Assembly: GCA_023548195.1 (NCBI GenBank) | Contig: JAJHZJ010000008.1 | Coordinates: forward strand, 3,000,215 to 3,064,214 | Source: Bettongia penicillata ogilbyi | Lineage: Eukaryota > Chordata > Mammalia > Diprotodontia > Potoroidae | Reading direction: 5' to 3' | DNA: 64,000 nt | Part shown: positions 34,862 through 46,734 of the stretch, piece after piece | Layout: each line of letters opens with the position of its first letter | Numbering within the stretch: the stretch's first letter is position 1 | The notes under the pieces: generated by a model | The model's database searches: none | What the model saw: the letters and a program-made list of their open reading frames with translations, nothing else | What the model was told of the DNA's origin: nothing | Made by a program: the position numbers and the translations under genes

Positions 34862-35520
34862 AATATTTCATGTTGCTTATTCAAAACGAATAATGTTGCC
34901 AGAAAGGACATCCTCTAGGCTAAGCTCACTCAAAAGTAGGAATTGGTACCATAGCATCTCTCATAGGTCTTCCAGTACCTGCTTGAACTTAATGACAGGG
35001 GACTCACTACCTCACAAGGCATATCGTTTAGGTTTTGGATAGGTTTAATTCATTTAGCTCTTCTTTGTATTAAGCTAAAATTTGCCTTGCTGTAACCGTT
35101 ATCATTTATTAACCTTCACTCTGCTTTTTGAAGCTACACAAATACAGCCCCCTTCCACGTTATAGCAATTGTGTGTCACTTATCATACATCTCCATTCTT
35201 ATGGAGCTGTGACTCTCGAGCTGTTTCTGCTATCCCTCCTCCAAACTATTCACTATTCTGGTTGCCTTCCTTCCTTTCAGTTTGCCAGTTTTCCTGTTAA
35301 AATGTGGCAACCAGACCTTAACATAGGCCTCCAAATGTCTTATTAATGCAATGTCTGTAGTAAAATTACTGCCTTGTTTGATCTCACCGCTGTACTTCAT
35401 TTCAAATTAACAGAGTGAGAGGCTGCATTTTTGACAGGCCCATTGTATGTGACTCAGATGGAGCTTATGATCAAGAAAATCCCTAAATAGGTTTTTAAAA
35501 AAAACCACATGAATCATTAA
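34862..35520 (-). mobile_element. L3/CR1-like LINE, reverse orientation, degraded
   Basis: GACAGGGGACTCACTACCTC, CTTTGTATTAAGCTAAAATT, GTTGCCTTCCTTCCTTTCAG, AAAATGTGGCAACCAGACCT and TGTATGTGACTCAGATGGAG follow the order of CR1/L3 read in reverse. Confidence 0.6.
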
Positions 35521-35689
35521 TAAAGTAGGTATCTCCTATTCTATAATTTTATTATTATTATTATTTACTTTATTTAAAAAAAAAAACACATGAAAGGTGG
35601 GTACTTGTCATTTTCCCTCAGATTTTTTTCTTTGATAGGGCTTGTATTCCCACAAGTACCTAATTATGGATTCATAGAATTCATATAAA

Positions 35690-35745
35690 ATTCATAGAAG
35701 GCAGGAATCTTAATGATTGTCTAGTCCACCGTCTTCATTTTATTA
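35690..35745 (-). mobile_element. SINE fragment truncated by the HAL1 insertion
   Basis: CTTAATGATTGTCTAGTCCA, then CTTCATTTTA. The rest of the SINE appears to resume at about 39880 (ACAGATGAGGGAGCTAATGC), on the other side of the HAL1 block. Confidence 0.55.
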
Positions 35746-38600
35746 TTTTTTTTAATGTTTATTTATTTATTTTTAGTTTTTAACATTAACTTCTACAAAA
35801 TTTTGAGTTCCAAATTTTCCCCCCATCTCTCCCCTCCCCCACCCCAAAATGCTGTGCATTCTGATTATCCCCTTCCCCCAATCTGCCCTCCCTTCTATCA
35901 CACCCCTCCCTTTCCTTATCTCCATCTTATCTCTTTTCTAGTAGGGGAAGATAGATTTCTGTACTCCATTACCTGTATTTCTTATTTCCCAGTTGTATGT
36001 AAAAACACCATTCAGCATTCATTTTTAAAACTTTTGAGTTCCAACATCTATCCCTTCCTCTCTCCCCACCCATCCCCACTGAGAAGGCAAGCAATTCAAT
36101 ATAGGCTATACATGTGTAGTTTTACAAAAGACTTCCATAATAGTCATGTGTAAGACTAATTATATTTCCCTCCATCCTCTTCTGCCCCCTCACATATATT
36201 CTATTCTGTCTTTTGACCTTGTCCCTCCCCAAAAGTGTTTACTTCTAATTGCTCCCTCCTCCCATTTGCCCTCCCTTCCATCATATTCCACTGATTCCCT
36301 TCTCCCCTACTTTCCTGTGGTGTAAGATAGATTCTCATAAAACATTGAGTGTGTGCATATTATTCCCTCCTTAAGCCAAATGTGAGGAAAGTAAGCTTCA
36401 CTTTTTCCCTCTCACCTCTCCCCCTTTCCCCTCCATTGAGAAAGCTTTTCCTTGCCTCCTTTATGAGAGATAATTTCGCCCATTCCATTTCTCCCTTTCT
36501 CCTCCCAATATATTCCTCTCTCACCCTTTAATTTTATTTTTTTAGATATCATTCCTTCCTATTCAACTCATCCTGTGCTCTCTGTGTATATATGTATACA
36601 TATATGTAAATACACATACACACATATGTGTGTGTGTCTGTGTATAAACACTCCAACTACCCAAATTCTGAGAAAAGTCTCAAGAATTAAACATATTCTC
36701 TTTCCATGTAGGAATATAAACAGATCAACCTTAGTAAGTCCCTGATGATTTCTCTTTCATGTTTACCTTTTGATGCTTCTCTTGATTCTTGTGTTTGAAA
36801 GTCACCAATGTTCTATTCAGCTCTGGTCTTTTCATCAAGGATGCTTGAAAGTCCTCTATTTCACTGAATGATCATTTTGCCCCTGAAGTTATACTCAGTT
36901 ATGCTGGATAGATGATTCTTGGTTTTAATCCTAGTTCCTTTGACTTCTGGAGTATCATATTCCAAGCCCTCCAGTCCCTTTTTGTAGAAGCTGCCAAATC
37001 TTGTGTTATCCTGATTGTATTTCCACAATACTCAAATTGTTTCTTTCTAGCTACTTGCAGTATTTTCTCCTTGACCTGGGAACTCTGGAATTTGGCTACA
37101 GTATTCCTAGGAGTTTCTCTTTTCAGATCTCTTTCAGGAGATAATTGGTGGATTCTTTTAATATTTATTTTGCTTTCTGGTTCTAAGAGTATCAGGGCAA
37201 TTTTCCTTGATAATTTCATGAAAGATGATGTCTAGGCTCTTCTTTTGATCATGGCTTTCAGGTAGTCCCATAATTTTTAAATTGTCTCTCCTGGATCTGT
37301 TTTCAGGTCAGTTGTTTTTCCATTGAGATAGTTCACATTATCTCCTATTTTTTCATTTTCTTGGTTTTGTTTCATTATTTCTTGGTTTCTCATAAAGTCA
37401 TTAGCTTCCATCTGCTCAATTCTAATTTTTAAAGACCTATTTTCTTCAGTGAGCTTTTGAACCTCCTTTTCCATTTGGCTAATTCTGCTTTTTAAAAGCA
37501 TTCTTCCCCTCATTGGCTTTTTGGACCTCTTTTGCAAATTGAGTTAGCCTATTTTGAAAGGTGTTACTTTCTTCAGCATTTTTGGGGTCTCCTTTAGCAA
37601 GCAGTTGACTGGTTTTTCATGATTTTCTTGCAACACCCTCATTCATTTCCCCAATTTTTCCTCCAACTCTCTTACTTGATTTTCACAATTCTTTTTGAGC
37701 TCTTCCATGGCCTGAGACCATTGCATATTTATTTTGGAGGTTTTGGATGCAGAAGCCTTGACTTTTAGGTCTTCCTCTCATGGTATGCATTGTTGTTCCT
37801 CCTCTGAAAGGATGGAAGAATATACCTGTTCACCAAGAAAGTAACCTTCTATAGTCTTATTTTTTCCCCTTTTTTGGGCATTTTCCCAGTCAGTTACTTG
37901 ACTTTTGAGTCCTTTGTCAAGAGGAGAGTATACTCTGGGGACCTGGAAGTTCTCAGTTCCTCCAAGGTGGTGCAATCAAGGGAGAGGAGTTTGCTCCTCT
38001 CCTGGCCTGCACTCTGGTCCAGGAGCAATCACAAGCACTCCTCTGCCCAGGATCTGCAAGTAACATTTCTTGTCCATAGCCTCCACCAACTCCACCAGGC
38101 AGTGCTCCTCCTCACCCCAGGACTGCCACTCAGGGCTGAGATCCAGATCAGAGGTTCAATTCTCCCAGGGTCTTCAGGCCTAGGGCTCTAAAAAGGGACA
38201 CTGCTACCATCTGGGGCTGGGGCTAGGACCAGACCCTGCTCCTTTCTCATCCAAGTGAAAAACCTTTCTCAACTATCTTTGAAACTGTCTTTGGTGTTTG
38301 TGGGTTGAGAAATCTGGGAACTGCAACTGCTGCCCGTGATTCTGCACTCTGAAGCCTGCTCTGGTCCTGTCCCTGCTGCGCCACATTACCAAGACTGAAC
38401 TGTGCTCTGCTTCCAGCAGATAGACCTTTCCTGTCAGCTTTCCAGGCTGTCTTGGGCTGGAAATCTCTTTCAGTGTGTCATTTTGTGGTTTCTGCTGCTC
38501 TAGAATTTGTTTAGAATCATTTTTACAGGTGTTTTATGGGTTATAGGAGGAGAGTTTCCAGAGGTACATCCTTCTACTCTGCCATCTTGGCTCTCTCCCA
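35746..38600 (-). mobile_element. HAL1 (half-L1) element A, minus strand, ORF1 broken
   Basis: On the minus strand the element starts with an L1-type 5' UTR (GGGAGAGAGCCAAGATGGCA) near 38600 and runs through ORF1 to an A-rich 3' end near 35750. ORF1 pieces are recognisable: a Glu/Lys-rich coiled coil (QMEKEVQKLTEENRSLKIRI) at 37300-37540, an RRM-like segment (NLKIMGLPE, in another frame), and the C-terminal domain at 36899-37219 (INIKRIHQLSPERDLKRE to PRIIYPA). There is no ORF2; about 1.1 kb of 3' UTR follows ORF1. Stops and frameshifts break ORF1 in several places. Confidence 0.9.
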
Positions 38601-38765
38601 AGTTAGCCTATTTTTAAAGATGCTGTCTTTTTTTTTTTGGTCCTCCTTTAGCAAGCTGCTGACCCTCTTTTCATGATTTTCTTGCATTCCTCTCATTTCT
38701 CTTCCCATTTTTTCCTCCAACTCTCTTACTTAATATTCAAAATCGTTCTGGAGTTCTTCCATGGC
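35862..38765. repeat. Left arm of the ~2.9 kb HAL1 inverted repeat
   Basis: Pairs with 42397-45300 in reverse complement. Six translated segments are identical between the arms. The only differences I noted are one base near 35867, one base in the homopolymer near 37316 and one in the T-run near 38627. Confidence 0.93.
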
Positions 38766-39815
38766 CTAAGACCACTGCATATTTATTTTGGAGGTTTTGG
38801 ATGCAAAAGCCTTGACTATTAGTTCTTCCTCTGAAGATAAGCATTGTTCTTCCTCAACCAAAGGAATGGAAAAATATGTTTGCCAAGAAAGTAGCCTTCT
38901 ATAGTGTTATTTTTTCCCCGTTTTTGGGCATTTTCCCAGTCAGTTACTTGACTTTTGCATCCTTTGTCAAGGGGAGGGTATACTTTGGGCACCTGTAAGT
39001 TCTCAGTTCCTCCAAGGTAGCACAATCAAGGGAGAGGAATTTGCTCCTCTCCTGGCCTGCACTTCATTCTGGGAGATACTGCAACCTTTCGTGCCCAGGA
39101 TCTTTGAAGCTGTCTTTGGCATTCATGGGTTGAGCAATCTGGGAACTGCAGCTACTGCCAGGGATTCTGCCCCTCAAGGCCTGCTCTGGTCCTGTTCCTT
39201 CTGATGCCCTGTACCTGAGGGTGACCAGCACTCTGCTCAGAGACCAGTGTGATAGAGCTTTTCTGCCCAGAATCTGCAAGTTGGGTTCTCTCTCCACAAC
39301 CGCCTCCAGCTCCACCATGCCAGCATGCTCCTCCTCACTCCAGGACTGCCACTCAGGGCTGAGATCCAGATGAGCTGCTAGATTCCCCTAGGGGCTTTTA
39401 GTGGAGGACTCCTAAAATGGACATTTTGGCACAGGACTGATGCCACCCTAGGGCCTGACCACATTCCCTTTTCATGCAGGTGAAAGTGCTTTCTCATTGA
39501 CCTTTGAAGCTGTCTTTGGCCTCTGGGGGTTGAGTAATCTGGGAACCGTAGCCGTTGCTGGGGTTTCAACCCTGAGGCCTGCTTATACTACATGGCCAAG
39601 GCTGGACTGCTCTCTGCTCTGAGCCCAGCGTATTCCTGTCCATCTTCCAGGATGTCTTGGGCTGGAAATCTCTTTCACTCTGTTGTTTTGTAGCTTCTGC
39701 TGCTCTAGAATTTGTTTGGGGTTATTTTTTACGGGTATTAGGTATTTTATGGGCTATGGGGGGAGAGCTAGAGTAGGTGTGTCCTTGTACTCTGCCATCT
39801 TGGCTTCACCCTCTA
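38601..39815 (-). mobile_element. HAL1 element B, minus strand, only 5' UTR and ORF1 start
   Basis: The 5' end at about 39810 reads GAAGCCAAGATGGCAGAGTA on the minus strand. It has a similar but diverged 5' UTR and the ORF1 N-terminal part, and stops abruptly after a GGCTAACT sequence where element A's 5' end begins. The expected continuation is not found on the far side of A. Confidence 0.85.
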
Positions 39816-39874
39816 ACATTTCTATAAATATATAGGTGCAATAAAAATCATTTTGTACTCGTTGAGATATATAA

Positions 39875-40015
39875 AAAATTTACAGATGAGGGAGCTAATG
39901 CTTAGAGAAATTAATTTGCCCAAGGTTATATAACCAGCACATGCAGGAGCCAGGATTGGAAACTAAGTCTGTCCAGACTTCAAGTCCAATGGTCTATTAT
40001 ACCACATTGTTTGGC
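39875..40015 (-). mobile_element. SINE fragment, far half of the SINE split by HAL1
   Basis: ACAGATGAGGGAGCTAATGC, AAATTAATTTGCCCAAGGTT and AGGAGCCAGGATTGGAAACT. Confidence 0.7.
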
Positions 40016-40019
40016 AAGA

Positions 40020-40780
40020 ATCAAAGAAGAAAGGCAGCAGGAACATTTGAAGGTAGTACCTGGAACCTCTTTTATTCAGCGGAGCACGGAAAGCTATATC
40101 TGGTTCTAGGTATTTATGGGTTAGAATCCTTTTCAAATGATAGCTCACAGGCCTCCAGTAATGTGTTCAGTTTTATGAATGAGCTAGGGGGCTTACTTTA
40201 GTTCAAAGAAAAAGTATTTAATGAAATGTTATAGTAATAAAACTAACAACAGAACATTCTTCCTATACGCATTTCTTCCCTAACAACCAACCAGACATTG
40301 ATTTTTCCATATAAAAAAATTGGAGAAAAAAAGTCTCATGCGTAAATACCCTAAAACAGAATAGGGGTCAAGAAGGATGAACAGAGCTAATGTCTAAAGA
40401 AATCACTGGAGCTGCACAGAAAATTGTCTGCAATATATTTAACCACAAACTATGGAAGGAGTGGCACATGATAAATGATGAATATTAAAGAATGGCATGC
40501 ATCTCTAAGTACAGTATCAGTCACAATAATATAAGGAACTTCATGAAACACAGAAAGATTTATAGGAACCGGTGTGGAACAAAGAAAGTAGATCAAGAAA
40601 ACAACATATCTATGCTCCAATGATATTGTAATTGCACATGACACTGGGGAACAGAAATAAGATCAAAAACAGTGATTAATATTGGTGCTAGATGACAGCT
40701 CTGGAAAGAACATACTTTGTTCTTCTTAGTAAGGAGGTAAGGAAAATTGTTTGAGAGGTGAAGGTGAGCATGATACTCGA
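40020..40780. other. Inverted-repeat spacer DNA, nothing assigned
   Basis: AT-rich, no recognised repeat. The centre of the inverted repeat falls near 40581. Confidence 0.5.
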
Positions 40781-40782
40781 AG

Positions 40783-41018
40783 GTAGGAATTCTTAACATT
40801 TTTTTGTATCATGGACCCTCTTGGCAGTCAGGTGAGACCTAATGTCAAAATGATTTAAATGTGTAAGATAAAATACATGGGATTACCAAGGAAACCAATT
40901 ACACTGAAAAATAGCTATGTGTGCACATGTGTATCCATGTCCATATATACATGAATATACACACATAATTTGGGGTTTTTTTAATCCCCAAAAAGTCCCA
41001 AGTTAAGAAGGCCTGCTC
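40783..41018 (+). mobile_element. hAT-like non-autonomous element (MITE)
   Basis: AATTCTTAACATTTTTTTGT at the left, ATCATGGACCCTCTTGGCAG inside and AAGTTAAGAAGGCCTGCTC at the right. Same family as 33883-34112. Confidence 0.6.
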
Positions 41019-41094
41019 TGCTAAGACCAAATCTGTCACCTTTTAAGGTATTTGTATTCTCAAGGAAAGAACAGATCTGAGGTCTAAGCTTGCC

Positions 41095-41345
41095 TTTGCT
41101 GTTCAATAGTTTTCAGTCATGATCCATTGGGAATTTTCTTGGCAATGGAACTGGAGTGGTTTGCCATTGCCTTCTCCAGCTCACTTGAGGCAAACAAGGT
41201 TAGGTGACTTGCCCAGAGTCACACAGCCAATAAGTGTCTTAGGCTGCATCTGAACTCAGGACGATGAGTCTTCCTAATATCAGGCCCAGCCCTCTCTATC
41301 CACTATCCAGTTTTCTCTATCCCCTGTGTCAGCTAGCTGCCCCTG
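41095..41345 (-). mobile_element. RTE-tailed SINE (RTESINE type)
   Basis: TGGAGTGGTTTGCCATTGCC, GAGGCAAACAAGGTTAGGTG, CAGAGTCACACAGCCAATAA and TCTATCCACTATCCAG at the head end. Confidence 0.85.
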
Positions 41346-41490
41346 GGTTCAAATACTAACTTAGAATCTATGTAACCTTGGAAAAGTCATTTAAACTTTC
41401 TGAGGCCTCTCTGAGTTTCAGTTTCCTTATCTGAAAAATGAGGCAGTTGGATTAGAGATTCTGCTCTCCTCATCACCACATTCTTTCTTG
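41345..41490 (+). mobile_element. MIR-type SINE fragment
   Basis: GGGTTCAAATACTAACTTAG, TTTCAGTTTCCTTATCTGAA and GAGGCAGTTGGATTAGAGAT. Confidence 0.7.
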
Positions 41491-41779
41491 CTCTCATGCA
41501 GTCATGAAAAGTATGACCATATTTTATTATTTTTCTAAGGGAAAGTACAATTGTATATGAGAAGGGGTGATGATTACTGGTAAATTCTTATGTGGCAAAA
41601 ACCAAAATACAAGTAGAAAACTTTATTTTTAAATGATTGTACCATAAAAGTTAGAGTCCAGCAGAAGCAAGGATTCCTGTATAGGGACCAGTGGCCGCTA
41701 TTTTTATTTGTGTTTGGCATAACCCATAATCCCATTTGTATCTAAGGGATTTATATCCGATAAGGGGAAAAGTGGAAAA

Positions 41780-42012
41780 GAACAAGAGTTTATCAAGTAC
41801 CTACTATGTGCCAAGGATTGTGCTAAGCACTTTACATTTGGTCCTCACAAAAACCTTGGAAAGTGGTGCTATTATGATTCCCATTTACAGTTGAGAAAAC
41901 TGAGGCAGACACAGGTTAAGTGACTTGTCCAAGGTCACATGACCAATAAGTCTCTAAAGTGGAATTTGATCTCAAGTCTTAAATCCAGTCCCAGTGCTCT
42001 ATCCACCACAGA
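41780..42012 (-). mobile_element. MIR/CORE-type SINE
   Basis: CAAGTACCTACTATGTGCCA, TTTACAGTTGAGAAAACTGA, GTTAAGTGACTTGTCCAAGG and CCAGTGCTCTATCCACC. Confidence 0.8.
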
Positions 42013-42396
42013 TCCATAGCACAGGTGTCTCAGGCTTAAGGGGTAAGTTGGGATTTCACTAAATTGCAATCGGGTCTGCTAATCAGCAACTATTAGAGAC
42101 CCCCAAGACACTGATGGAGGAGTACGAGAGGGAGACAAGAGGGCATTTTAGTCTTTCAGGAAGAATAGGTAGGCACACTATACTAATTAGCTAGTTTTTC
42201 TTCCTTCCCACAATGCCTAAGTCACTCAGGCCTGGAAACAACATAGACTTGGAAATAACCAGCATTAGAGAAGGACCCAATACTGGCTATCTGCTCACTG
42301 GTGCTGCTACTTCTCACCTCTCCTAACTAATGAAGGCTATCGAAGACATAAAATTCTATAGGATTTAGGAGCTAGGATGTTCTGTATTCCCAAGAA

Positions 42397-45300
42397 GCCA
42401 TGGAAGAACTCCAGAACGATTTTGAATATTAAGTAAGAGAGTTGGAGGAAAAAATGGGAAGAGAAATGAGAGGAATGCAAGAAAATCATGAAAAGAGGGT
42501 CAGCAGCTTGCTAAAGGAGGACCAAAAAAAAAAGACAGCATCTTTAAAAATAGGCTAACTTGGGAGAGAGCCAAGATGGCAGAGTAGAAGGATGTACCTC
42601 TGGAAACTCTCCTCCTATAACCCATAAAACACCTGTAAAAATGATTCTAAACAAATTCTAGAGCAGCAGAAACCACAAAATGACACACTGAAAGAGATTT
42701 CCAGCCCAAGACAGCCTGGAAAGCTGACAGGAAAGGTCTATCTGCTGGAAGCAGAGCACAGTTCAGTCTTGGTAATGTGGCGCAGCAGGGACAGGACCAG
42801 AGCAGGCTTCAGAGTGCAGAATCACGGGCAGCAGTTGCAGTTCCCAGATTTCTCAACCCACAAACACCAAAGACAGTTTCAAAGATAGTTGAGAAAGGTT
42901 TTTCACTTGGATGAGAAAGGAGCAGGGTCTGGTCCTAGCCCCAGCCCCAGATGGTAGCAGTGTCCCTTTTTAGAGCCCTAGGCCTGAAGACCCTGGGAGA
43001 ATTGAACCTCTGATCTGGATCTCAGCCCTGAGTGGCAGTCCTGGGGTGAGGAGGAGCACTGCCTGGTGGAGTTGGTGGAGGCTATGGACAAGAAATGTTA
43101 CTTGCAGATCCTGGGCAGAGGAGTGCTTGTGATTGCTCCTGGACCAGAGTGCAGGCCAGGAGAGGAGCAAACTCCTCTCCCTTGATTGCACCACCTTGGA
43201 GGAACTGAGAACTTCCAGGTCCCCAGAGTATACTCTCCTCTTGACAAAGGACTCAAAAGTCAAGTAACTGACTGGGAAAATGCCCAAAAAAGGGGAAAAA
43301 ATAAGACTATAGAAGGTTACTTTCTTGGTGAACAGGTATATTCTTCCATCCTTTCAGAGGAGGAACAACAATGCATACCATGAGAGGAAGACCTAAAAGT
43401 CAAGGCTTCTGCATCCAAAACCTCCAAAATAAATATGCAATGGTCTCAGGCCATGGAAGAGCTCAAAAAGAATTGTGAAAATCAAGTAAGAGAGTTGGAG
43501 GAAAAATTGGGGAAATGAATGAGGGTGTTGCAAGAAAATCATGAAAAACCAGTCAACTGCTTGCTAAAGGAGACCCCAAAAATGCTGAAGAAAGTAACAC
43601 CTTTCAAAATAGGCTAACTCAATTTGCAAAAGAGGTCCAAAAAGCCAATGAGGGGAAGAATGCTTTTAAAAAGCAGAATTAGCCAAATGGAAAAGGAGGT
43701 TCAAAAGCTCACTGAAGAAAATAGGTCTTTAAAAATTAGAATTGAGCAGATGGAAGCTAATGACTTTATGAGAAACCAAGAAATAATGAAACAAAACCAA
43801 GAAAATGAAAAAATAGGAGATAATGTGAACTATCTCAATGGAAAAAACAACTGACCTGAAAACAGATCCAGGAGAGACAATTTAAAAATTATGGGACTAC
43901 CTGAAAGCCATGATCAAAAGAAGAGCCTAGACATCATCTTTCATGAAATTATCAAGGAAAATTGCCCTGATACTCTTAGAACCAGAAAGCAAAATAAATA
44001 TTAAAAGAATCCACCAATTATCTCCTGAAAGAGATCTGAAAAGAGAAACTCCTAGGAATACTGTAGCCAAATTCCAGAGTTCCCAGGTCAAGGAGAAAAT
44101 ACTGCAAGTAGCTAGAAAGAAACAATTTGAGTATTGTGGAAATACAATCAGGATAACACAAGATTTGGCAGCTTCTACAAAAAGGGACTGGAGGGCTTGG
44201 AATATGATACTCCAGAAGTCAAAGGAACTAGGATTAAAACCAAGAATCATCTATCCAGCATAACTGAGTATAACTTCAGGGGCAAAATGATCATTCAGTG
44301 AAATAGAGGACTTTCAAGCATCCTTGATGAAAAGACCAGAGCTGAATAGAACATTGGTGACTTTCAAACACAAGAATCAAGAGAAGCATCAAAAGGTAAA
44401 CATGAAAGAGAAATCATCAGGGACTTACTAAGGTTGATCTGTTTATATTCCTACATGGAAAGAGAATATGTTTAATTCTTGAGACTTTTCTCAGAATTTG
44501 GGTAGTTGGAGTGTTTATACACAGACACACACACATATGTGTGTATGTGTATTTACATATATGTATACATATATACACAGAGAGCACAGGATGAGTTGAA
44601 TAGGAAGGAATGATATCTAAAAAAATAAAATTAAAGGGTGAGAGAGGAATATATTGGGAGGAGAAAGGGAGAAATGGAATGGGCGAAATTATCTCTCATA
44701 AAGGAGGCAAGGAAAAGCTTTCTCAATGGAGGGGAAAGGGGGAGAGGTGAGAGGGAAAAAGTGAAGCTTACTTTCCTCACATTTGGCTTAAGGAGGGAAT
44801 AATATGCACACACTCAATGTTTTATGAGAATCTATCTTACACCACAGGAAAGTAGGGGAGAAGGGAATCAGTGGAATATGATGGAAGGGAGGGCAAATGG
44901 GAGGAGGGAGCAATTAGAAGTAAACACTTTTGGGGAGGGACAAGGTCAAAAGACAGAATAGAATATATGTGAGGGGGCAGAAGAGGATGGAGGGAAATAT
45001 AATTAGTCTTACACATGACTATTATGGAAGTCTTTTGTAAAACTACACATGTATAGCCTATATTGAATTGCTTGCCTTCTCAGTGGGGATGGGTGGGGAG
45101 AGAGGAAGGGATAGATGTTGGAACTCAAAAGTTTTAAAAATGAATGCTGAATGGTGTTTTTACATACAACTGGGAAATAAGAAATACAGGTAATGGAGTA
45201 CAGAAATCTATCTTCCCCTACTAGAAAAGAGATAAGATGGAGATAAGGAAAGGGAGGGGTGTGATAGAAGGGAGGGCAGATTGGGGGAAGGGGTAATCAG
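42397..45300. repeat. Right arm of the ~2.9 kb HAL1 inverted repeat
   Basis: Reverse complement of 35862-38765. Paired coordinates sum to 81,161-81,162 along the arm, so the alignment has almost no gaps. Confidence 0.93.
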
Positions 45301-45415
45301 AATGCACAGCATTTCGGGGTGGGAGAGGGGAGAAATAGGGAGAAAATTTTGTAGAAATGCATGATGAACACTAAAAATAAATAAACATTTAAAAAATAAG
45401 TTAATAAATTATAAA
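42397..45415 (+). mobile_element. HAL1 composite copy, plus strand, ORF1 broken
   Basis: It starts with 165-200 bp matching the end of element B, passes an L1 5' UTR (GAGAGAGCCAAGATGGCAGA at 42563-42582), then ORF1 pieces and a 3' UTR ending in an A-rich tail (45360-45415). Coiled-coil pieces lie at 43624-43854, an RRM-like segment (GLPESHDQK) near 43893, and the C-terminal domain at 43943-44263 (QVKEKILQVARKKQFEYCGN). An in-frame stop sits at 43381-43383 and several shifts follow. No ORF2 is present. Five-prime truncation at 42397 relative to element B suggests a retrotransposed copy of the B-A composite. Confidence 0.9.
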
Positions 45416-45419
45416 AAAA

Positions 45420-46730
45420 GAGAAATGTTAGCTATAAGACTAGAGTCATGGTACAAGAAAAGGAAAGAGGGGATAGGCAATTATTTGTAGGGCTGGAAAA
45501 GACATAAGACTTAATGTACAAAGGCAGGAGTAGGTTTGGTAGAATCTGGAAAAATAAAGGAAGTACAGAAATTCTGAGGGTAAGAAAAATCTCATATAAA
45601 TTGGTTTCAGTCCATGCCCTGATAGCCAAGATGTTAATTTAGATTCTGTAGGCTTCTCTAGGTAAGTTATCACTTATTGTCACTACCTTTTGAAATGATG
45701 GTTAGATATCACTTGAAACTCTTATAAACTATATATAAGTGTGTAAGTATTTCTTAGAATAGGATAGTCTAACATCAGAGAAATTACCTTCTTACTGTGT
45801 TTTTGTTTTTAACTATGATAAATGTTGTCAGAGGAATATTGCCCCAGGTCCAAGTATGATCCAGATCAGAATGATAGCTCTTCAAAAAGCAAAAAAATGT
45901 CAAATGCAAGGCATCTTATAAAGCTATTTTGCTAGTTTTTCTAAAACTATACCATAATTAATCTTATCAATGTTTTGAATTTTGGTTCCAGATTGTGTTT
46001 TTTTGTTAATGCTTCTTTTAAGGCTTCAGAATAGCTTTTTATCATAAATTTTTGAGGACGTTACTTTCTTCAAGTCCCTTCGCCAAAATACCTTCCTTGA
46101 AATCATCCTGAGAGGAATTTTCTTTGTTGACTACATCAGAGTTCCAGTGGACCCCATCCTATGGGCTTATATTCCATAGTTTTCTCAAATCCTTCGTGGA
46201 GAATCTAACGTGGGTGCTGAGGGCCGTGTGGTTGTTCAGAGTATATCTTGACACTCCTAAATCCTGTGAAAGTGGGATTTCTAGGCCCAAAGGTACAAAA
46301 GTAGGAGTAGTTGTTGGTGACAATTGAGTAAGGGCACGTCTTAACTCAGTATACAGTTAGAAAGATCATCCATGTGTGGACTCATTCAGAAATGAAATGC
46401 GGCTGCTTTGTGAGAAAATGAGCCATCAGTCTCTGAAGGGAAGAGTGCTTGTTGGCAATATTATACACAAAAGTCATGCTTTAGGAGGTAGGAGTGGATG
46501 CCTTGGGAAGTGCCTTCTAGATCTGAGTCTCTTATCTCACTGACTTTAAGCGACCTTGTTTAATTAATTAAGAAACTGACTCCATCTACTGTAGTAATCT
46601 TCACATAGAATGACCTTAACATTAATACTTTGTTCTTAATGGAAGTTATTAACACAAATTATATAAATGGATAAATATAATAAAAGTTACAGTATTGATA
46701 TTTTTTCATTCTCAGTGTTCATATTGTTGT
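45420..46730. other. Intronic DNA, nothing assigned
   Basis: No recognised repeat or exon. Confidence 0.45.
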
Positions 46731-46734
46731 GGCT

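Noticed and set aside
36912..37235. A 107-codon hydrophobic frame on the + strand, repeated at 43927-44250 on the - strand
   Set aside because: It is the antisense of the HAL1 ORF1 C-terminal domain, which is the strand with recognisable L1 ORF1p sequence.
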